A stretch of 16,335 bases of DNA, from contig SHYS01000023.1 of NCBI GenBank assembly GCA_009692685.1, positions 1 through 16,335 of the forward strand, given 5' to 3'. This document shows, in pieces, positions 13,122 to 16,335 of this stretch. The first letter of the stretch is position 1. Each line of letters opens with the position of its first letter. A program made the translations under genes and the position numbers. Under the pieces are notes generated by a model. That model did not search any database, was not told the DNA's origin, and saw only the letters and a list, made by a program, of their open reading frames with translations. This DNA comes from Dehalococcoidia bacterium. GTDB lineage: Bacteria; Chloroflexota; Dehalococcoidia; UBA2979.

Positions 13122-14354
13122 TGACCGACCGTCACATCGAGGTTCGCGCCCCCAGCGAGGCATAGGCTGCGGCGTTCGACGCGGTACCGCATTACGTGTT
13201 CGCTTCATCACAGGAGGACGTGCGGGCGTACTCGCCGCAGCCGGTACCGCTGGCTTCGGCCGTCCGCCTCGGTGTGTACGTCGATGGCAAAGTCGCGACG
13301 ATCTACGGATGGATCCCGTGGCAGGTGCGCCTCAACGGTTGACCGACCTCGATCCCAGGCGTCACTGCCGTCGGCTCATACCCACAGTTCCGTCGCCGTG
13401 GCCATCTGCGCAGGCTGATGACGAGGGCGATGGAGATCCATCGCGAGCGCAACGAGCCGATTGTCATGCTGTGGGCCTCGATGGGTGCGATCTATCAGCG
13501 CTTCGGCTACGGTCGGGGCTCCGAGGCCGTCCATTACAACGCTGACCCGAGATACATCGGACTGCGTGAGCCGTTCACCTGGGACGGCGAGGTCCACCTG
13601 ATCGACCAGACGTCCGAAGCGGAGCGGGCGATCGCAGAGCGCGTCTACGACGAATGGGCGCGTCCGCGGAACCTCGTCCCCATCCGCGATGCCGCTCGAT
13701 GGGCGCACCTCTGGTGGGAAGCGCAATGGCGTGGTTCTAACGTCGCGGTCGCCGAGGATGCCGCCGGGTGTGCCCGCGGTTCGATCGTGTACACGACGAA
13801 GAAGATCTTCGTACCGGGTGAGCCGGAGCCCGATCAGCAGATGAAGATCCGTGGGTTCTTCGCGCTCGACCTCGATGCGCGGCGGGCACTCTGGCAGTAC
13901 GTCCGTGCGCACGACCTCGTCCTGCGCGCGAAGTTCCAGATGATGGATCCCGACGATCCGATCTAGGATCTGCTTCTCGAGCCGCGAGAGTTGTGGCGAT
14001 TCACCGGGGACGCGATGTGGGTACGCATCGTCGATGTCCCGCGTGCCCTCGAAGCGCGCTCCTACAGCGAGGCTGGCGCGCTGACGCTGCGCGTCCACGA
14101 CAACTTGGCGCCGTGGAACGACACCACTTGGCGCTTCGAGACGGACGGCGAGCAGACGCGCGTCGTCGAGGCCGCAGGCGCGACCGCCGACCTCGACCTC
14201 TCGATTAACGCGCTGGCGCCACTGCTGACGGGGTTCCGCTCTGCGACACGCATCGAGCGCGCCGGAATGCTTTCGGGTGATTCGGACGCGGTGCGCCGCG
14301 CCGTCGCGATCTTCGCGACGGCGCGGCGCACCGCACATGCCCGAGGGGTTCTAG
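13121..14354 (+). pseudogene. broken Eis-like GNAT acetyltransferase with SCP2-type C-terminal domain
   Basis: One frame (GTG 13121, sharing its first G with the CoA-transferase TAG) is broken by TAG 13163-13165, TGA 13340-13342 and TAG 13964-13966. The GNAT acetyl-CoA loop is intact: GVTAVGSYPQFRRRGHLRRL, then SMGAIYQRFGYG. A middle domain (WAHLWWEAQWRGSNVAV) and a sterol-carrier-like C-terminal domain (MWVRIVDVPRALEARSY, then LDLSINALAPLLTGFRSATR) follow the Eis layout of about 410 aa. At 14327-14330 the frame shifts: a 2-bp GC loss would restore ARRAPHMPEGF followed by TAG 14352-14354, the family's usual terminus. Eis proteins acetylate amines such as aminoglycosides. Three stops plus an indel make it non-functional as read. 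Confidence 0.87.
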
Positions 14355-14371
14355 CCAAGATCGATCGAGGG

Positions 14372-15310
14372 CTAGGCGCGGCGATCCAGCCACGCCATTG
14401 CCTCGCCCGCGAACGCCGCTGGCTGGTCGCCCTGTACCGAGTGGCCCGCGCCCTCGATCACCACGAGTTCGGCGTCCTTCATCGACTTGAGGGTCTCGGC
14501 AGCGGCCTCCGGCGAGAGGATCTTGGAGATCCCGCCGCGCATCAGCAGCGTCGGGGTCGTGATCGCGCGCACGTCTGCCCAGAGCGCCTCGCTGCGCTTC
14601 TGGCCGGCGTCCTTCGCGGCGGCCTCGTCAGCGGGGCGCTCGCGATGGGCCTGCTTCCACGTCCAGCCCTCGGCGATCGGCTTGAGCGAGTGCATCAGGC
14701 TGTACTTCAGGTGTGCTGGCTTGCGTTGCGGGTTGAACTTGATCGCGCGGTCCAGGAAGTCTTCGAAGTGGTTCATTGTCTCCGTCTCACGGCGGAATGC
14801 CTCCATCTCGATGAGGCCCTCCTGCATCGTGACCGGCGCGATGTCCACAATGATCAGCCGCGACAACCGGTTGGCGTGCCGTGCGGCGTAGCGGATCGAG
14901 TTCATCCCACCCATCGACATCCCGCACAGTACGACCGTGGGGAAGCCGAGGTGTTCGATGAACGCCTCGGTGTCCTTGAGCATTAGGTCACCGTTGTCCT
15001 CGTTGGCCTGGGACTCAGGCGTCCAGCCGGTGTCGCCGTGGCCTCGCTGGTCGGGGGCGATCACGTGGTAGCGCTCGCGGAGGAGCAGCGCGGCCATGTC
15101 CCACGTGTGCGCCGTCAGGCTGCCGCCGTGCAGCAGTACCAGCGGCGGTAGGTGTGGGTTGCCCCAGTCGACGTAGTGGAAGTCGATGCCGTTGATCGTG
15201 GCGTGATGGTCCGTCGGCTGCACGAACTCACGAGGCGTCAGGTTGATCGCTTCCGCGCACGCGCGCATGTCGTCGAGGTAGTTGGCAAACGGTGAGGCTG
15301 ACGTGGTCAT
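14372..15310 (-). CDS. alpha/beta hydrolase
   Basis: 312 aa, intact. Oxyanion segment LVLLHGGSLTAHTWDMAALL (57-76), APDQRGHGDT (85-94), nucleophile elbow GMSMGG (Ser132, 130-135) and C-terminal catalytic His in GAGHSVQGDQP (His290). The usual acid position before ILSPEAAAE reads GGISK, without an obvious Asp; the acid may instead be Asp155 or so in IIVDIAP. This may weaken a classical triad or place the acid after strand 6. Probably an esterase, C-C or epoxide-type hydrolase; the substrate is unknown. ATG 15310 has AAGGGAA about seven bases upstream. It converges with the broken GNAT 17 bp away. Stop TAG. Confidence 0.87.
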   Translation of the reverse strand: MTTSASPFANYLDDMRACAEAINLTPREFVQPTDHHATINGIDFHYVDWGNPHLPPLVLLHGGSLTAHTWDMAALLLRERYHVIAPDQRGHGDTGWTPESQANEDNGDLMLKDTEAFIEHLGFPTVVLCGMSMGGMNSIRYAARHANRLSRLIIVDIAPVTMQEGLIEMEAFRRETETMNHFEDFLDRAIKFNPQRKPAHLKYSLMHSLKPIAEGWTWKQAHRERPADEAAAKDAGQKRSEALWADVRAITTPTLLMRGGISKILSPEAAAETLKSMKDAELVVIEGAGHSVQGDQPAAFAGEAMAWLDRRA

Positions 15311-15419
15311 CGGGGGTTCCCTTCGAGTCCTCGCAGATGTCGAGGCCCTGTCTCGATCCAGAGTGTCGAGGCGCGCCGGATGTTAGTGGATCGGCGGCCA
15401 GCCTGCTGCGGTGCTGCCG
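15311..15419. other. 109-bp gap between two minus-strand hydrolases
   Basis: No gene is seen. It contains AGGCGCGCCGGAT at 15369-15381, also present at 16160-16172 in the MFS stop region, and several TCGAGG-like hexamers. No convincing terminator or promoter. Confidence 0.3.
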
Positions 15420-16097
15420 TTACGCCTCGGGCCCGACGCCCAGCACCTGCTGCGTCCACAACGCGAGGTCACGCAGACTCTCGTTCCCGATCTGATGCCC
15501 CATGGGGTATTCGCGGTAGTCCGGCTTCGCGCCCAGCGCCTCCACGCGAGTCTTGGAGTCACGCGCACGATCGAGGGCGATCTGCGGGTCTTGCGTGCCG
15601 TGCTGGATCAACATCGGCAGCGCGGCGACCGTGGCCGGGTCTGCAGCGTGTCCCGCCGCCTCGGCTTCTTCGGGGAGCCACGTTGAAAGCGCGGCCACGC
15701 CGCGCCAGCGTTCCGGCTCGCCGAGTCCCAGGCGGTAGGCGATGCTGCCGCCCTGCGAGAAGCCGAGGAGCGCCACGCGCTGCGTGTCGCCGCCGTACCT
15801 CGCCAGGGCCTCGTCGATGAAGTCGCGCACGAGGCCGATCACGCGCTCGAACTCCTCGGTCGTGCGGCGGAGGTCGCCGCCACTCGTGCCAAACCAGGTG
15901 TAGGAGAGCGCGCCGGGCTGCAGTAGGTACTGCGCCTCCGGGAACAGCAGCAGCGACCGCCCGCCCCCGAGGAACGGCGCGAGGCCCATCAGGTCCTGCC
16001 CGTGTGCCCCGTGTCCGTGAAACGCGACGATCGTGGGGAGCAGCCCGTCGCCACCGCTCGGATGCCAGACGCCGTGTGCGAAGTCCTGCAGGGTCAT
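15420..16097 (-). CDS. phospholipase/carboxylesterase-type alpha/beta hydrolase
   Basis: 225 aa from ATG 16097 (an in-frame GTG at 16106 would add three residues). Classical small carboxylesterase: IVAFHGHGAHGQDLMGLAP (23-41), nucleophile LLGFSQGGS (110-118, Ser114), acid in HGTQDP (Asp170) and His201 in YPMGHQIG, so the Ser-Asp-His triad is complete. YTWFG (66-70) is the active-site loop common to this group. It hydrolyses carboxyl esters or lysophospholipids in the cytoplasm; no signal peptide is visible. A TAACAT -10 candidate lies about 30 bases upstream (16136-16141). It ends in TAA, the only TAA in the window, 109 bp before the next hydrolase start on the same strand. Confidence 0.88.
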   Translation of the reverse strand: MTLQDFAHGVWHPSGGDGLLPTIVAFHGHGAHGQDLMGLAPFLGGGRSLLLFPEAQYLLQPGALSYTWFGTSGGDLRRTTEEFERVIGLVRDFIDEALARYGGDTQRVALLGFSQGGSIAYRLGLGEPERWRGVAALSTWLPEEAEAAGHAADPATVAALPMLIQHGTQDPQIALDRARDSKTRVEALGAKPDYREYPMGHQIGNESLRDLALWTQQVLGVGPEA

Positions 16098-16135
16098 GGG
16101 TACCACCCGGTCCGTTGGTGCTGCGTGCGGCCTCG

Positions 16136-16141
16136 ATGTTA
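16136..16141 (-). promoter_or_regulatory. candidate -10 element for the carboxylesterase
   Basis: The minus strand reads GGGTAACATCGAGGCC. TAACAT is 38 bases from the ATG at 16097. No good -35 was found. Confidence 0.35.
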
Positions 16142-16157
16142 CCCGACACCCCGGATG

Positions 16158-16335
16158 TCAGGCGCGCCGGATCGCACGGTTGAAGATGAGGATGAGGACG
16201 AAGATCGTCAGGCAGGTTGAGAAGAAGCCGAGTTCGGTCGAGCGGACGCCGAACTCGCTGATGAGGTGGCCCATCACCAGCGTGCCGAACGGGTTGAAGC
16301 CCGAGCCCATCTGCCAGGCGGCCATGCCCCGCCCT
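16158..16335 (-). CDS. MFS transporter, C-terminal part only
   Basis: The minus strand is open from the right edge to TGA at 16158-16160, giving 58 codons. It begins GRGMAAWQMGSGFNPFGTLV, matching the RGRvmG-WQMGwGfqPFGaLl segment before the last helices of MFS transporters, and ends with the hydrophobic stretch FFSTCLTIFVLILIFNRAIRR, a final membrane helix with a basic cytoplasmic tail. Substrate unknown, N-terminal part outside the window. It lies upstream of the carboxylesterase on the same strand. Confidence 0.75.
   Translation of the reverse strand, partial: GRGMAAWQMGSGFNPFGTLVMGHLISEFGVRSTELGFFSTCLTIFVLILIFNRAIRRA

Noticed and set aside
1145..13966. TAG reassigned to Trp or pyrrolysine
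   Set aside because: TAG terminates 11 intact genes, no Pyl or suppressor genes are visible, and indels and a TGA accompany the TAGs, so ordinary decay or error explains them better.
13991..14986. 331-codon plus-strand frame
   Set aside because: The first third is the end of the broken GNAT; the rest is antisense to the intact alpha/beta hydrolase.
15369..16172. Shared 13-mer AGGCGCGCCGGAT at two places
   Set aside because: Centred on the GC-rich palindrome GGCGCGCC and one copy is coding. Probably chance in this base composition.
1..16335. tRNA, rRNA, CRISPR, insertion sequence or phage genes
   Set aside because: None seen by reading both strands. No transposase, integrase, repeat-spacer array or cloverleaf was recognised.

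Overview
This is a GC-rich bacterial chromosomal window of about 20 genes on both strands. I see no tRNA, rRNA, CRISPR array, integrase, transposase or plasmid function. The content points to an aerobic heterotroph that handles acyl-CoAs and organic acids: a crotonase, an acyl-CoA ligase, a two-subunit MaoC hydratase, a double-domain family III CoA-transferase, an L-2-hydroxyglutarate-oxidase-like flavoenzyme, several alpha/beta hydrolases and VOC proteins. This mix, together with TANNNT -10 elements lying only 6-8 bases before start codons, would fit Chloroflexota (Dehalococcoidia/SAR202-like) or Actinobacteria. That placement is inference and weak.

Layout. Positions 1-115 (minus) hold the start of a TauE/SafE permease, divergent from a plus-strand group: crotonase, a broken alpha/beta hydrolase (1019-1917) and a small VOC protein. 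A long minus-strand block follows: acyl-CoA ligase, DUF1761 membrane protein, AlkD-like protein and a ClpS-like adaptor, in genomic order (transcribed clpS to alkD, then separate units). From 5660 the plus strand carries a sugar-nucleotidyltransferase-like protein overlapping an L-2-hydroxyglutarate-oxidase-like gene, a 37-codon membrane micro-protein, the MaoC pair, a methyltransferase, a VOC gene split by one amber codon, the 835-aa CoA-transferase, and a broken Eis-type GNAT acetyltransferase that starts inside the CoA-transferase stop codon. The window ends on the minus strand with two intact alpha/beta hydrolases and the C-terminus of an MFS transporter.

Three features stand out. First, three plus-strand genes (hydrolase, VOC, GNAT) carry six internal stops, five of them TAG, and three indels, while all their neighbours are intact. 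In the hydrolase both TAGs sit where I expect Trp, and a 1-bp insertion plus an 11-bp tandem duplication together restore frame. Second, TAG is the terminator of 11 of the 16 intact genes whose stop is visible, an unusual preference. This both argues against amber reassignment and makes the amber-interrupted genes worth checking. Third, the acyl-CoA ligase, clpS and methyltransferase appear to be leaderless, and several candidate promoters coincide with short perfect dyads.

No clearly new multi-gene system is visible. The most unusual proteins are the fused CoA-transferase, in which neither half has Asp at the usual catalytic site, the ClpS-like protein lacking the pocket His, and the AlkD-like protein lacking one of the conserved active-site Trp residues.
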